Source of the DNA: CAWAPS01 sp963783945
Lineage (GTDB): Bacteria > Actinomycetota > Acidimicrobiia > Acidimicrobiales > Palsa-688
NCBI GenBank assembly: GCA_963783945.1
Contig: CAWAPS010000007.1
Location: forward strand, 620,001 to 684,000
Length of the DNA: 64,000 nucleotides
Direction of reading: 5' to 3'
Made by a program: the position numbers and the translations under genes. The notes under the pieces are model-generated. The model worked only from the letters and a program-made list of their open reading frames with translations. It did no database searches and was not told where the DNA came from. This document shows positions 1 through 8,788 of the stretch, piece by piece (position 1 is the stretch's first letter; each line of letters starts with the position of its first letter).

Positions 1-76
1 TCGTTCCACTCAAAGGAACTGATGCCTGGTTGTCGTTGCACTCCTGGTCACCTGGTCACCTGGCTGGTTGTCATGG

Positions 77-313
77 CTACGGCTTGGGGAGCCAGTTTTT
101 CTTGTGGTCGGTGTGGCGTTCGGGGGCGCCGACGACCACCGCCAGGTCTGCACCGTCGGCGGTTTCCTTCTCGAGCAGGACGTCGATGACCTGGCCGAGG
201 GGACGGAGGTGGTCGCCGAGCAGTTTGCTGGCGGTGACCTCCGCTACTCGGGGCGGGCGGGCGACCATTTGGTCGATCGAGCGCTGGGACCGCGACCGCA
301 ACGACCCCCGCAT
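77..313 (-). pseudogene. FtsH-like C-terminal tail fragment
   Basis: About 78 minus-strand codons resemble the helical C-terminal tail of the membrane AAA+ zinc protease FtsH, including the stretch LLEKETADGADL, which resembles the LLEKETL-type motif near the end of that family. The AAA module, the HEXXH protease site and the membrane segments are all absent, so this can only be a remnant; nothing upstream on this strand supplies them. Base composition is similar to the neighbours. The match is short and helical, so chance similarity is possible. The rest of bases 1-505 shows nothing I can assign. Confidence 0.35.
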
Positions 314-505
314 CCGCGAACTCGAACGCCGACGGCGAATCGCATGACCACTCCATTACCGGCGTCTATGGCCCGGACACCCCACCGGGCCGGGTCCAGA
401 ACCAGGGGTCGCGAATCTCGATGGCGTCGTCCGGACCTTCCACGACGATGGTTAAATGATCGGGGCTTGCTTGCCAGCGCGAAGCCTCGTGTCACCCGCC
501 GCCGG

Positions 506-1546
506 TCAGCGGTTCATCGATGAGATCAGGACGCCGTTGAGCACGTCGAACTCCTCGAGGCAGCGGCCGCCTCCCACGACTACAGAGTGCAGAGGATTGT
601 CCGGAATCTGCACGGATATACCTGTCTCGGCGGCCAAGCGGGCGGCGAGCCCATGCAGGAGAGCGCCCCCACCGGTTAGGAATAGGCCCTGCACCATGAT
701 GTCGGCGGCCAGCTCGGGCGGTGTCTGATCCAGCGTGGACCTAACCGCGTCAACCACGGCTGACACCTGCTCTTCGATGGCGGCGCGGATCTCCTCGCTG
801 CTCGTGACGATCGTCTTGGGGAGACCGGTAGTGAGGTCCCGGCCGCGAACTTCGGCGTACATCTCCTCTGCAAGGGGGCAAGCGGAACCGAAGGCGATCT
901 TGATCTGTTCCGCGGTGCGCTCGCCGACGGCCAGGCTGTACTCCTTCTTGACGAACTGGAGGATGGCCTGATCCATCTCGTCGCCGCCGATGCGCACCGA
1001 CTTGCTGGTGACGATTCCTCCCAACGAGATGACCGCCACCTCAGTGGTCCCACCGCCAATGTCGACGACGATGTTTCCAGTCGGCTCATGGACTGGCAGC
1101 CCGACACCGATGGCGGCGGCCATTGGCTCCTCGAGAATGAACACCGGCTTGCGCGCCCCGGTCAATTCCGCCACTTCCTGCACGGCCCGCTGCTCGACCC
1201 CGGTGATCCCGGATGGGACGCAGATGACCATCCGGGGCCTGACCAAGCGCCGCGAGCCCGTCACCCGGCGGATGAAGTAGGCCAGCATCTTCTCGCAGAG
1301 GTCGAAATCGGCGATCACTCCATCGCGCAGAGGCCGGATGGCCTGGATGTGGCCGGGTGTGCGGCCGATCATGCGCTTGGCCTCCACACCGACGGCCAAC
1401 AGCCGATTGTCCCTGGTATCGACGGCAACCACCGACGGCTCATTGAGTACGATGCCACAACCGCGCACATACACCAAGGTGTTGGCTGTCCCGAGATCCA
1501 CGGCCATATCCCGGCTAAAGGCGCCGGCGAAACGGTTGCCAGACAC
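506..1546 (-). CDS. mreB: Rod shape-determining protein MreB
   Basis: Bacterial actin homologue (346 aa, normal length) that polymerises under the membrane and directs cell-wall synthesis with MreC/MreD/RodA. Visible actin-fold nucleotide motifs are DLGTANTLVYV near the N-terminus (phosphate 1), EEPMAAAIG, DIGGGTTEVAVIS in the middle (phosphate 2), and LTGGGALLHGL near the C-terminus (adenosine motif). I chose the GTG at 1546 because GGAGG lies 8 nt upstream and it leaves the usual short tail before DLGTANT; longer in-frame starts up to 1651 would add about 35 unconserved residues. No mreC/mreD follows, so this is a solitary copy. A more distant MreB-like (Mbl) role cannot be excluded. Confidence 0.92.
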   Translation of the reverse strand: MSGNRFAGAFSRDMAVDLGTANTLVYVRGCGIVLNEPSVVAVDTRDNRLLAVGVEAKRMIGRTPGHIQAIRPLRDGVIADFDLCEKMLAYFIRRVTGSRRLVRPRMVICVPSGITGVEQRAVQEVAELTGARKPVFILEEPMAAAIGVGLPVHEPTGNIVVDIGGGTTEVAVISLGGIVTSKSVRIGGDEMDQAILQFVKKEYSLAVGERTAEQIKIAFGSACPLAEEMYAEVRGRDLTTGLPKTIVTSSEEIRAAIEEQVSAVVDAVRSTLDQTPPELAADIMVQGLFLTGGGALLHGLAARLAAETGISVQIPDNPLHSVVVGGGRCLEEFDVLNGVLISSMNR

Positions 1547-1651
1547 GAGCTCGGCCTCCACTGAGAGGTTCGGAGGTAAGCCTTGCCGGGGTCTAACCGC
1601 CCAGAGCCAGTCATTCGCCTGTCCCTGAGCGCCACCGTAGCACCCAAACAC

Positions 1652-2166
1652 CCCCGAGCGGCGACGGAGCCGAACGCGCGCCCGGATCGCCGGGCCGACT
1701 TGTCCCCGACGGCGACGCCCGCAATGACAATGTCGACAGCGCCGCTTGGCCGACCGCCAAGCAACGAAACGCCTGCATGCCTCTTTGCGGCCTCGTCGGG
1801 TAGAAGAGCGCGTTCGTGCGGATATGGCGCGGCGAGGCCACCTTCGGAGCCGATATTTGGGCGCCCGGTCGTGTATCGGCCCTCCCGAGGGCCGAACTCG
1901 GTGGTCGGATGAGTGCTCCGCGGTCGGCCCGGGGGTCGAAGGCCAGTCATTTTGCTCGGGATCTCAAGCAGCGCGGAAGGCGGCCCTCGTAACCGCATCA
2001 TCTCCGGGACACTGCTCCGGAAAGCGTCGGTGACCGATAGGCTGCACCCGCGGCTGCACGCGGCTCGGTGCGACCAACATGGCCCTTAGCCGGTAGCGCA
2101 GGCGCACTCGTGCATATGGTTGATCCGGGATCCTCTCCAAGGACCGCGACCGGGGGCCACGACGTC
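1652..2166. other. Intergenic stretch, no gene seen
   Basis: About 500 bases upstream of mreB. Six-frame reading gives only Arg/Pro/Ser-rich open frames typical of random GC-rich DNA, with no recognisable domain or ribosome site. The mreB promoter presumably lies at its left end, but I see no clear -35/-10 pair. Confidence 0.5.
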
Positions 2167-2373
2167 ATGGACGCTAAACTCTGCCCACCCGGCGCCCGTT
2201 GGACCGAGCGGGAACAGAAGGCCCGCGACGACAACCGGGACCGGCTTCGCCACGCCCTCGGTGACGACGAGTTCGAACCCGCTGTCCGATGCGGGGCCAG
2301 CCTCAGCTTCGACGAAGCAGTCGACCTGGCGCTCAAGGCCCGGCCTCCAGCGCTGTCCGACGTCGAGGCCTGA
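2167..2373 (+). pseudogene. C-terminal tail of a large ATPase/LuxR-type regulator
   Basis: Sixty-eight codons from the ATG at 2167 end in GASLSFDEAVDLALK. That pattern (a helix with ...ALGDDEFE..., then LSxDEAVxxAL) closes many actinobacterial multidomain regulators with an AAA-like ATPase and TPR repeats (LuxR/LAL and adenylate-cyclase-associated types). No ATPase or TPR region lies upstream on this strand, so it appears to be an orphaned 3' end. A minus-strand TPR fragment of the same kind of protein lies at 3834-4419, suggesting rearranged debris. It could instead be a short expressed ORF; no ribosome site supports that. Confidence 0.4.
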
Positions 2374-2579
2374 CAGCTGTATTCGTGGCGCCCTCGGCGC
2401 AGGCGACACGATCCGGCACCGCCGGGCCAACGCCTGGGGGCTGTTGGGTCGGCGCGCCCATCGCTCAAGCGTCTGTCATTCGTCGTCGCCGAGCACCACT
2501 TGGGGGGGCCTTCTGATTATCAGGCCCGTAGTGGTCGACGGGTGATGAGTGAGCGGTGCATGCTCGACGAGAGAGGGCG

Positions 2580-3221
2580 TCAGAGGAGAGCGGCGACGAG
2601 CTGCTGGATGATCCACGTGGCGAAGCGTTTTGTGCTCCAACCCCGTTCGATCACGAGCCGCTCGTAGACCTCGGGGGCAGTGAAGAGCCAGAGCATGTCG
2701 AGGGCATCGGCGGCTCGTACGCCCTTTCGGAGCACCTTCGACTCTTGGAGGTGCTGGCTGAACGCGGTCATGCCGGTAAGACGCTCCTGGTTCAATAGAT
2801 CGAGTACCGCTCGTGCGCCGGCATCGGAGGCTGCGGCGTCGCGCACAAGGAGTTGGACGGGCACAGCGCGCTCGGCTCGTTCGGTGTAAGCGGCTCCGTA
2901 GATCTCGAGCTTCTTGCGCCCGTCCGGCTCGCCCTGGATGCGGGCCACCATTTCGCGTTGCTGGAGGGGGACCGGCTCGTCGTCACCGACGATCGCGACG
3001 TCGAACACTGCCTTGACCAGCCCGGCCTTGTTTCTGAACGCCTTGTAGACGGTTTCCACCGACACCCCCACGGCAGCGGCGATGTCACCGACAGTCGTCG
3101 CGGCGTAGCCATGCTCGAGAAAGCGGCCGCGTGCCGCCTCGAGGATGGCGGCGCGTGTCTGGCGAGCCTGATGCTGGCGACGACTTGAGTCATACGCCCG
3201 TACGCGCTTGACAGGTGGCAT
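2580..3221 (-). CDS. TetR/AcrR family transcriptional regulator
   Basis: One-component repressor of about 213 aa. The N-terminal HTH reads TRAAILEAARGRFLEHGYAA, then TTVGDIAAAVGVSVETVYKAF, the classic TetR helix 1-3 pattern; the C-terminal ligand domain is unconserved. It is divergent from the small gene at 3283 and shares a 60-bp intergenic region holding a GATACA-N6-TGTATC palindrome (3227-3244), the likely autoregulatory operator. I took the ATG at 3221; an in-frame ATG at 3233 is possible, but its AGGAG is only 1 nt away and its codon lies inside the palindrome. Confidence 0.88.
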   Translation of the reverse strand: MPPVKRVRAYDSSRRQHQARQTRAAILEAARGRFLEHGYAATTVGDIAAAVGVSVETVYKAFRNKAGLVKAVFDVAIVGDDEPVPLQQREMVARIQGEPDGRKKLEIYGAAYTERAERAVPVQLLVRDAAASDAGARAVLDLLNQERLTGMTAFSQHLQESKVLRKGVRAADALDMLWLFTAPEVYERLVIERGWSTKRFATWIIQQLVAALL

Positions 3222-3244
3222 TATTGGATACATACTCCTGTATC
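3208..3244 (+). promoter_or_regulatory. Promoter and TetR operator between 2580 and 3283 genes
   Basis: TTGACA (3208-3213), 17 nt, then CATACT (3231-3236) form a sigma-70-like promoter reading toward the gene at 3283. The perfect arms GATACA/TGTATC with a 6-nt centre (3227-3244) overlap the -10 and the start of the divergent tetR. A partial copy (GATTGTATC) lies 15 nt downstream. The geometry fits repression of both genes by the adjacent TetR protein; this is inference from position. Confidence 0.6.
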
Positions 3245-3282
3245 AGTTACAGGCGATTGTATCAATATCTAGGAGGCTAACG

Positions 3283-3579
3283 ATGCCCTACGCATTCGTC
3301 CAGGATGTGCCCTCGAACGAGGAGATCTACGGCAAGATCCGGGCCTTGTTGCCCGAGGACGCCCCAGGGCTGCAGGCGCACATCGTGATCAGGCGGAACG
3401 GCGGGCTCCGATACGTGGATGTCTGGGAGGATGAGGCCTCGTGGCTCGCCTTCCGCAAAGGGCATGTCGAGCCGGCGGTGGACCACGTACTTGCGTCCTA
3501 CGGGATCCCGCACGACCATTCGATGGTAACCACTGAACCGATCGAAGTGATCGACGTCTGGTGCGGACGCGCCGTCTGA
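3283..3579 (+). CDS. Small hypothetical protein, possible dimeric alpha-beta barrel
   Basis: 98-aa soluble protein with no signal peptide or membrane segment. AGGAGG at 3271-3276, 6 nt before the ATG, fixes the start. Alternating hydrophobic strands and helices (HIVIRRNGGLRYVDVWEDEA, then WLAFRKGHVEPAV) resemble small ferredoxin-like/antibiotic-biosynthesis monooxygenase folds, where 'W.de.a..aF...hv.P.v' is common, but I cannot name a family with certainty. It is the only gene downstream of the operator it shares with the divergent TetR gene, so it is probably that regulator's main target and may act on or sense the same ligand. Confidence 0.75.
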   Translation: MPYAFVQDVPSNEEIYGKIRALLPEDAPGLQAHIVIRRNGGLRYVDVWEDEASWLAFRKGHVEPAVDHVLASYGIPHDHSMVTTEPIEVIDVWCGRAV

Positions 3580-3833
3580 CGCCACAACCCCCCGGGCGCG
3601 CTCCGCAGCAAGAACCGCTCCCAAAGATGGGACGGTTCCGACCGTGGCGACGAGGTGGCAGACGAGCGGCGGCCTTAGCGACGAGGATGCGCCGGCCGAT
3701 CCGCACCGATGGAATCTCGCCGCGTTCGACGCGCGCATTCCCCTCACAGTCGACTGCAACAAACCGGATGGCGATCGCTCATAAGGAGTACGGGCATCGA
3801 GGGAAGGAGTCGAGGTAAACGCTCCGGGGCGAG

Positions 3834-4419
3834 CATTCTGCTCCTGGACCACAAAGAGGAGCACGATGTAGACGCCATCGTTCACTTCACGGGCCGTCGG
3901 CAGGGCCTCCGCACTCGCCTCCCACGCCGGTTCGAGGCGCCCTCGCATCAGTTCCGCCGTCGCCAGTAGAGCGACCGCATGGCAGCGGGTGATGCGATTC
4001 CCGGTCCGCCGCGTTAGCTCCAGGACCTCTTCCAGCGCCACCAGGCCGTCTTCTAGGCCGCCGGCGTTGACGTCGGTGTAAGCCATACCGTTCCTTGCGT
4101 CGGCGAGGACCGTGAGGTCGCCGACACCGCGGGCGAGCTCGATCGCCTCCACAAGGTGGTGCCGGGCGTCCTGGGGATCGTAGGTCGCCATCATCGGGCC
4201 CAGCCAGCACCGAGCCAACGCTCGAATGGCTGGATCCCCGGCGGTGTCGGCCTCGGCCACCGCCTGGTGACCGAAATCGACAGCCGAGATGAAGTCCAAC
4301 CGGGCGCTCGCAGCGAGGACTGCGGCCACGAGCGCGCGCGCTCGATTGGCCGGTTGGCCACCCTCGATACTCAGGGCAGCAGGATCGCACCGAGTCCCTC
4401 GCCGCTTGCCCCAGCCCAC
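3834..4419 (-). pseudogene. TPR fragment of a LuxR/LAL-type regulator
   Basis: About 195 codons give degenerate TPR repeats (ARALVAAVLAASARLDF, ALARCWLGPMMATYD, HHLVEAIELARGVGDL, LVALEEVLELTRRTGNR, AVALLATAELMRGRLEPAWE), as in the middle of large ATPase-TPR-HTH regulators. There is no ATPase upstream and homology stops near 3834, where the frame runs into unrelated sequence antisense to the 3283 gene. It is therefore a truncated remnant. No start signal was identified; 4419 is simply the frame's first start codon. Bases 3580-3833 hold nothing recognisable. Confidence 0.5.
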
Positions 4420-4794
4420 CAGAAGCGCCAGAACGTACCACGAACAATACCGTGGGAACGGAGTTCAACCAGATAATAACGGGCTCCGTTTGGCAGATCG
4501 TCGACGCACTAACAGGAGGACAGTGGGCCTCACCGGGGCGGAACCCAAGACGATCTCGTGACAGTCGTTGATCGAGAGCCGGAGGTCAATCGGCTCCGCG
4601 AACCGCTCGTGGCGGATGCCCCCGCGTAATGGGCGGCGGACCGGCATGACCACGTTCATGGAGTCGGGGAGCTTGCTCACAACTTCCCCGTTCCGCCACC
4701 CAGCACAGTCACCGTGACTCCTTAGCTCGGGTCGTAGTGCACAAAGACGGGCCGCCGTCGCTGGGCTGAGGGGCCGGAAAGTACGCAGGCTCCT

Positions 4795-5096
4795 CCATGG
4801 GTCACCCGCGCCAAGGGCAGGTCGAGATCAGGCGAGGCGAGCAGCGGAGCCCATTGGCCCGGCGGCCACGATCACCACGCCCGCCTCGATGTCGCCCATT
4901 TCTGTGGTGACGATCATACGGTAGTCGCCGAACCGGGACATCTCGAGCCGGCACTCGAAATGCCGCGTCGCCGCGCCCGACGTTCAGCAAGACCCTGCAG
5001 GGCGTCCAGCGCGTCATCGACGTGCACCCCAGGCGTCGGGTTGGAACACCACCTCATCGTCGAGGCCCATGCCTGGCCAACGATCCATCGCTGCAT
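4795..5096 (-). pseudogene. Frameshifted FAD-dependent oxidoreductase (DAO-type) fragment
   Basis: Reading the minus strand across frames gives pieces of a glycine-oxidase/DadA-like flavoprotein: GVHVDDALDALQGLAER (the segment before the second FAD strand), then MGDIEAGVVIVAAG, and, after a 1-nt shift near 4850, WAPLLASPDLDLPLARVTHG. In the family these join as ...VVVAAGxWAPLL..., so at least one frameshift has broken the gene. The N-terminal Rossmann motif and the C-terminal domain are not visible. Bases 4420-4794 may contain more debris of this or another gene, but I could not assign it. Confidence 0.45.
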
Positions 5097-5433
5097 GGGC
5101 CGGGGACCACCTTAAACACCGCGACTAGTCGGGCGAGGACACCAGCGATAGCTTTCAGCTGTGGCGTGGTTCGAAGCCCCATCCGCCTGCACCGCGAAGT
5201 GCATCGGGGGTGCCGCCGAACCGCCGGGCTGTGTCACGTCCGTTGTCACGCCATCATGGTCCCAACCGACTCTCACGAGTGCGCGCGACCCGATGATGAC
5301 GGGCTGGAGAAAGGGCTTATGAGGTTCCGACCTGCGTCGAAAGTAACCGTCAATAATCAGCAAATCGAGTGCCGGTTGGTGTCAAGAGGCTCGTTGCGTC
5401 GGACTGTCGATACTGGGACTTCAGACGATATGG

Positions 5434-5529
5434 TTAGGGCCCGCCACGAAACAACTTGGAACAAGTCCTGTGCCACGACATGCATGTTTACAAGAGAATT
5501 GCGTCAAGTTGTTTCGTGGCGGGCCCTTA
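5434..5529. repeat. MITE-like inverted repeat with TTA flanks
   Basis: A perfect 23-bp inverted repeat (arms 5436-5458 and 5505-5527, beginning AGGGCCCGCC) encloses a 46-bp spacer. If the outer A/T is excluded, both ends are flanked by TTA (5434-5436 and 5527-5529), as expected for a 3-bp target duplication. No ORF fits inside, so it could be a miniature transposable element mobilised in trans. A long-loop transcription terminator is the alternative, but there is no T tract after the second arm. Confidence 0.55.
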
Positions 5530-5684
5530 GTTGGGATTCTTAGCTCGATCTGTCCTATACAGCGTGCGGCCCGACCCGGTGCGGCGCTTGACTGTCCTGT
5601 CTGAAAGTGGAAGAGTAGTAGGGCAAAGCTCGGGGCGCTCAGACATTGGGGCGCTGGCATTTGGCAGTGGGGAGGGTGCGTCGG

Positions 5685-8351
5685 ATGTTCCGTGGATGTT
5701 TGCGTGCGCGGCGTGTGAAGTTCGTGGTCTCGGTCGTGTTGGTTGCCTTGGTTGCTGGTTCGGCTGGGCTGTCTTCGGTCGGAGAGGCGCACGCTTCGTC
5801 GGCGAGTCCATGGCTGGACGCTCATCAGCCCGCTCAAAGGAGAGCCCTGGAGCTCATGAGGGTAATGTCCCAGACGGACAAGATCGGGCTGGTGACGGAC
5901 GGCCCGGTAAATCCGGCGCTGGGGATTCCGATGCTCGGCGGAGACGACGGGCCCAACGGCCTCCGGTCACTTGGTGCGAACCTGAGCGGCTCGGTTACGG
6001 CTTTCCCGACCGCGGAGAACCTGGCTGCGTCGTTCGACACCACGTTGGCGTCTGAATACGGAACGGCACTCGGGCAGGAGGCGTGGGGCAAGGCCATAGG
6101 CCAGGTGTTCGCGCCGGTGGTCAACATCATCCGGACTCCCTATTGGGGCCGCCAGGGTGAGACCTTCGGGGAGGACCCGTACTTGAGTGGCCAGATCGCT
6201 GCTAGCGAGTCGGCCGCGATTGAGGGCCAGCACGTGATAGCAACGCCCAAGCACTTCGCTACCAACAATCAGGAGACGGACCGGTTCGGGACGCCCACCG
6301 GGTCGAACGCCGTCAATACGGTCGTGTCGGAGCGTGCCCTGCAGGAGATCTACTACCCGCCCTTCGAGGACGCCGTGACGAAGGGTGGGGCCGGGTCGGT
6401 GATGTGCGCGACCAACCGGGTCAATGGTGAGTACTCCTGTCAGAACTCGGACCTGTTGGACTCCCTCAAGCAGAATCGGGGGTTTCAGGGCTTCGTCATC
6501 CCCGACACCTTGGCCGCTCCAGACCCGGTGGCGGCGTTCAACGCGGGAACCGACACCGACATACCTGGGCTGACTGCCGCTGTACTGACCGCCGCGCTTC
6601 AGGACGGAAGTGTTTCGGAGTCGAGGCTCAACGATGCGGTCGTGCGCATCCTCACCGCCAAGTTCGCGGCGGGCCAGTTCGACGTTCCCAACGCCGGCAG
6701 CCCGACAGCGGACGTTTCGACGCCCGAGCATCTGAGCTTGGCCACCCAGGAAAGCGAGGAGGGAAGCGTCCTCCTCCAGAACCGTGGCAACCTGCTCCCC
6801 CTGTCGGGGGCGACGAACTCGATTGCGGTGATCGGTGAGCCGGGGACCAACCCGACACAGGCTCAGCTCGAATCCGGGGGGTCCGCCTATGTCTGTACCA
6901 ATGCGTCTCCCCCTCCCTCTCCCACCCTCCCTGCCGGCCTCTGCCTCAACCCGTCGGGCGTCATCACTCCTCTGGCCGGAATCACTGCTCGAGCTGGCGC
7001 AGGGGTGACGATCAACTCGGCCGAGGGGTCCCTGGGTGACGTCCCCTTGCCGACCATCCCGGCGTCGGTGCTGACGCCGTCCTCGGGTAGCGGCGGCGGC
7101 CTGACCGGCACCTACTACCCGAACTACAACTTCGCCGGAACCAGCGCTTCGGAGGTGGACACCGATTTGAACATCTCGGTGAGCGGCTGCCCGGCCGTCC
7201 TGAACAATACCTGCATGCAAGGACCTCCTAACTCCGAACAGCCCGATGGCGCGACTCTGTGGTCGGCTCGCTGGACCGGAACTCTGGACCCGCCCGATAC
7301 CGGCAGCTACGTGTTCTCGGTCCTGCAGAGCGGCGGCGCCAAGCTCGTTGTCGACGGCCAGACGATCGTCAACTCAGGATACAACGAGAACAACGCCGCC
7401 TTCGGGCTGGGAGCGCCGACCCCCGCAACGGGGGTCATCCGTCTCAGGGCTGGCCACCGCGTCTCGATCGAGCTCGACTCCAACCCGGGAGGAAGTCTGC
7501 AGCTCGGCTGGGAGCCGCCCAGCCAGAGCGAGCCGATGATCCAGCAGGCCGTGGCCGCGGCGGCCAAGTCGGACGTGGCGGTCGTGTTCGTCAATCAGAA
7601 CACCTCCGAGGGCATGGATCGCTCGAACCTCAACCTCCCTGGCGATCAAAACGAGCTCATCTCCGCTGTGGCCGCCGCCAACCCAAATACGATTGTGGTA
7701 CTGAACACGGCGGGAGCGGTCCTCATGCCATGGCTGGGCCACGTCAAGTCCGTCATAGAGGCTTGGCTGCCCGGCCAACAGGACGGACAAGCGATCGCGG
7801 CGCTGCTCTTCGGCGACGTCAACTTCTCAGGCCGCCTACCTGTGACATGGCCGGCTTCGCCTGACCAGGGTCCCGGGCAGACGGCAGCGGAGTTCCCCGG
7901 GGTGAACAACACCGTCGTCTACAACGAAGGTATCTTCGTCGGGTACCGCTACTACCAAGAGTACGGGCAGCGGCCTCTCTACCCATTCGGCTACGGGCTC
8001 TCCTATACCAGTTTCTCTGTCAGCGCAGTCCAGCTAGAAAAGCGGCGGCAGAGCTCCTGGGTGATCTCGGCCAAGGTGAGAAACACCGGCACCAGGAGAG
8101 GAACCGAGGTGCTCCAGGTCTACGTCGGCGATCCCCGCTCGACCGGCGAGCCGCCGGAACAGCTCAAGGCCTTCGGTCGGGTCACTCTCCAACCAGGAGC
8201 AACGACCACCGTGCACTTTCAGTTGGACCGCGGCGACCTCAGCTACTACAAGAACGGGAACTGGGTCGTGGCCCCCGGCACCTACACCATCTCGGTAGGC
8301 ACATCGGCCAATGCCCTGATCGGCTCGGCCCAGCTCACCGTGCGCCGATGA
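5685..8351 (+). CDS. Secreted GH3 beta-glucosidase with PA14 domain
   Basis: 888-aa exported glycoside hydrolase family 3 enzyme, releasing terminal beta-linked sugars. A signal peptide (basic MFRGCLRARR, hydrophobic core, likely cut after AHA at 37) precedes the TIM-barrel domain; GFVIPD puts the nucleophile Asp near 274. The (alpha/beta)6 domain starts around 360 and is interrupted by a PA14 sugar-binding insert (about 472-611, GTYYPNYNF ... GSLQLGWEPP). The acid/base Glu is probably E642 in SEGMDRSNLNLPGDQ. A fibronectin-III-like domain (about 790-885, VRNTGTRRGTEVLQVYV) ends it. GGAGGG 8 nt before the ATG at 5685 decides the start over a TTG at 5646. It stands alone; release of a glycoside feeding the downstream catabolic genes is possible but unproven. 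Confidence 0.93.
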   Translation: MFRGCLRARRVKFVVSVVLVALVAGSAGLSSVGEAHASSASPWLDAHQPAQRRALELMRVMSQTDKIGLVTDGPVNPALGIPMLGGDDGPNGLRSLGANLSGSVTAFPTAENLAASFDTTLASEYGTALGQEAWGKAIGQVFAPVVNIIRTPYWGRQGETFGEDPYLSGQIAASESAAIEGQHVIATPKHFATNNQETDRFGTPTGSNAVNTVVSERALQEIYYPPFEDAVTKGGAGSVMCATNRVNGEYSCQNSDLLDSLKQNRGFQGFVIPDTLAAPDPVAAFNAGTDTDIPGLTAAVLTAALQDGSVSESRLNDAVVRILTAKFAAGQFDVPNAGSPTADVSTPEHLSLATQESEEGSVLLQNRGNLLPLSGATNSIAVIGEPGTNPTQAQLESGGSAYVCTNASPPPSPTLPAGLCLNPSGVITPLAGITARAGAGVTINSAEGSLGDVPLPTIPASVLTPSSGSGGGLTGTYYPNYNFAGTSASEVDTDLNISVSGCPAVLNNTCMQGPPNSEQPDGATLWSARWTGTLDPPDTGSYVFSVLQSGGAKLVVDGQTIVNSGYNENNAAFGLGAPTPATGVIRLRAGHRVSIELDSNPGGSLQLGWEPPSQSEPMIQQAVAAAAKSDVAVVFVNQNTSEGMDRSNLNLPGDQNELISAVAAANPNTIVVLNTAGAVLMPWLGHVKSVIEAWLPGQQDGQAIAALLFGDVNFSGRLPVTWPASPDQGPGQTAAEFPGVNNTVVYNEGIFVGYRYYQEYGQRPLYPFGYGLSYTSFSVSAVQLEKRRQSSWVISAKVRNTGTRRGTEVLQVYVGDPRSTGEPPEQLKAFGRVTLQPGATTTVHFQLDRGDLSYYKNGNWVVAPGTYTISVGTSANALIGSAQLTVRR

Positions 8352-8788
8352 AGAATCATCACCCATTCGCAATTCCTGGGCAACTGCCACGCCACAACCC
8401 AGCGGGGCCCATCCTCCCAGACACGCCTCGCGGGACCTCGCGCGCTCGGTGGGCATGCCACAACCTACAGAGCGCACCGTCGGAACGCCGCCCGGTCTCT
8501 ACCACCGGCCTGGAGCGCATAATCGCAGCCCGGCCGGCCCGGAGAACATCCCGACCACCGACATAACCGGCATCGGCTCGCCCTGGCCGAAGCCGCGACC
8601 ACTCCAGAATGTGCAGCAGGAACCCAGGTCGGTCGGAATTCGAGGTACCCGAAACCCGCGGAACCCGCGAAAATCCCCCGGCCGAGGCCATCCGCCGATA
8701 TCCACGACCGTCCGGAAGCCGTTGAGGATTGTGTCGCGAGCAGCAGTTTTGGTCGCTCGTGGACAACGACGGTTAACATCGGCGGCAT
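8352..8788. other. Intergenic stretch, no gene seen
   Basis: About 440 bases between the GH3 gene and the LLM gene. No convincing ORF, hairpin terminator or palindromic operator was found, apart from short CCCGCG-type repeats near 8655. It presumably contains the promoter for 8789. Confidence 0.45.

Noticed and set aside
5580..5620. TTGACT followed by TAGTAG-like sequence as promoter of the GH3 gene
   Set aside because: Spacing to any acceptable -10 is 20 nt or more, too weak to list.
5967..7220. 417-codon minus-strand ORF inside the GH3 gene
   Set aside because: Low-complexity Arg/Gly/Val translation opposite clear GH3 catalytic motifs.
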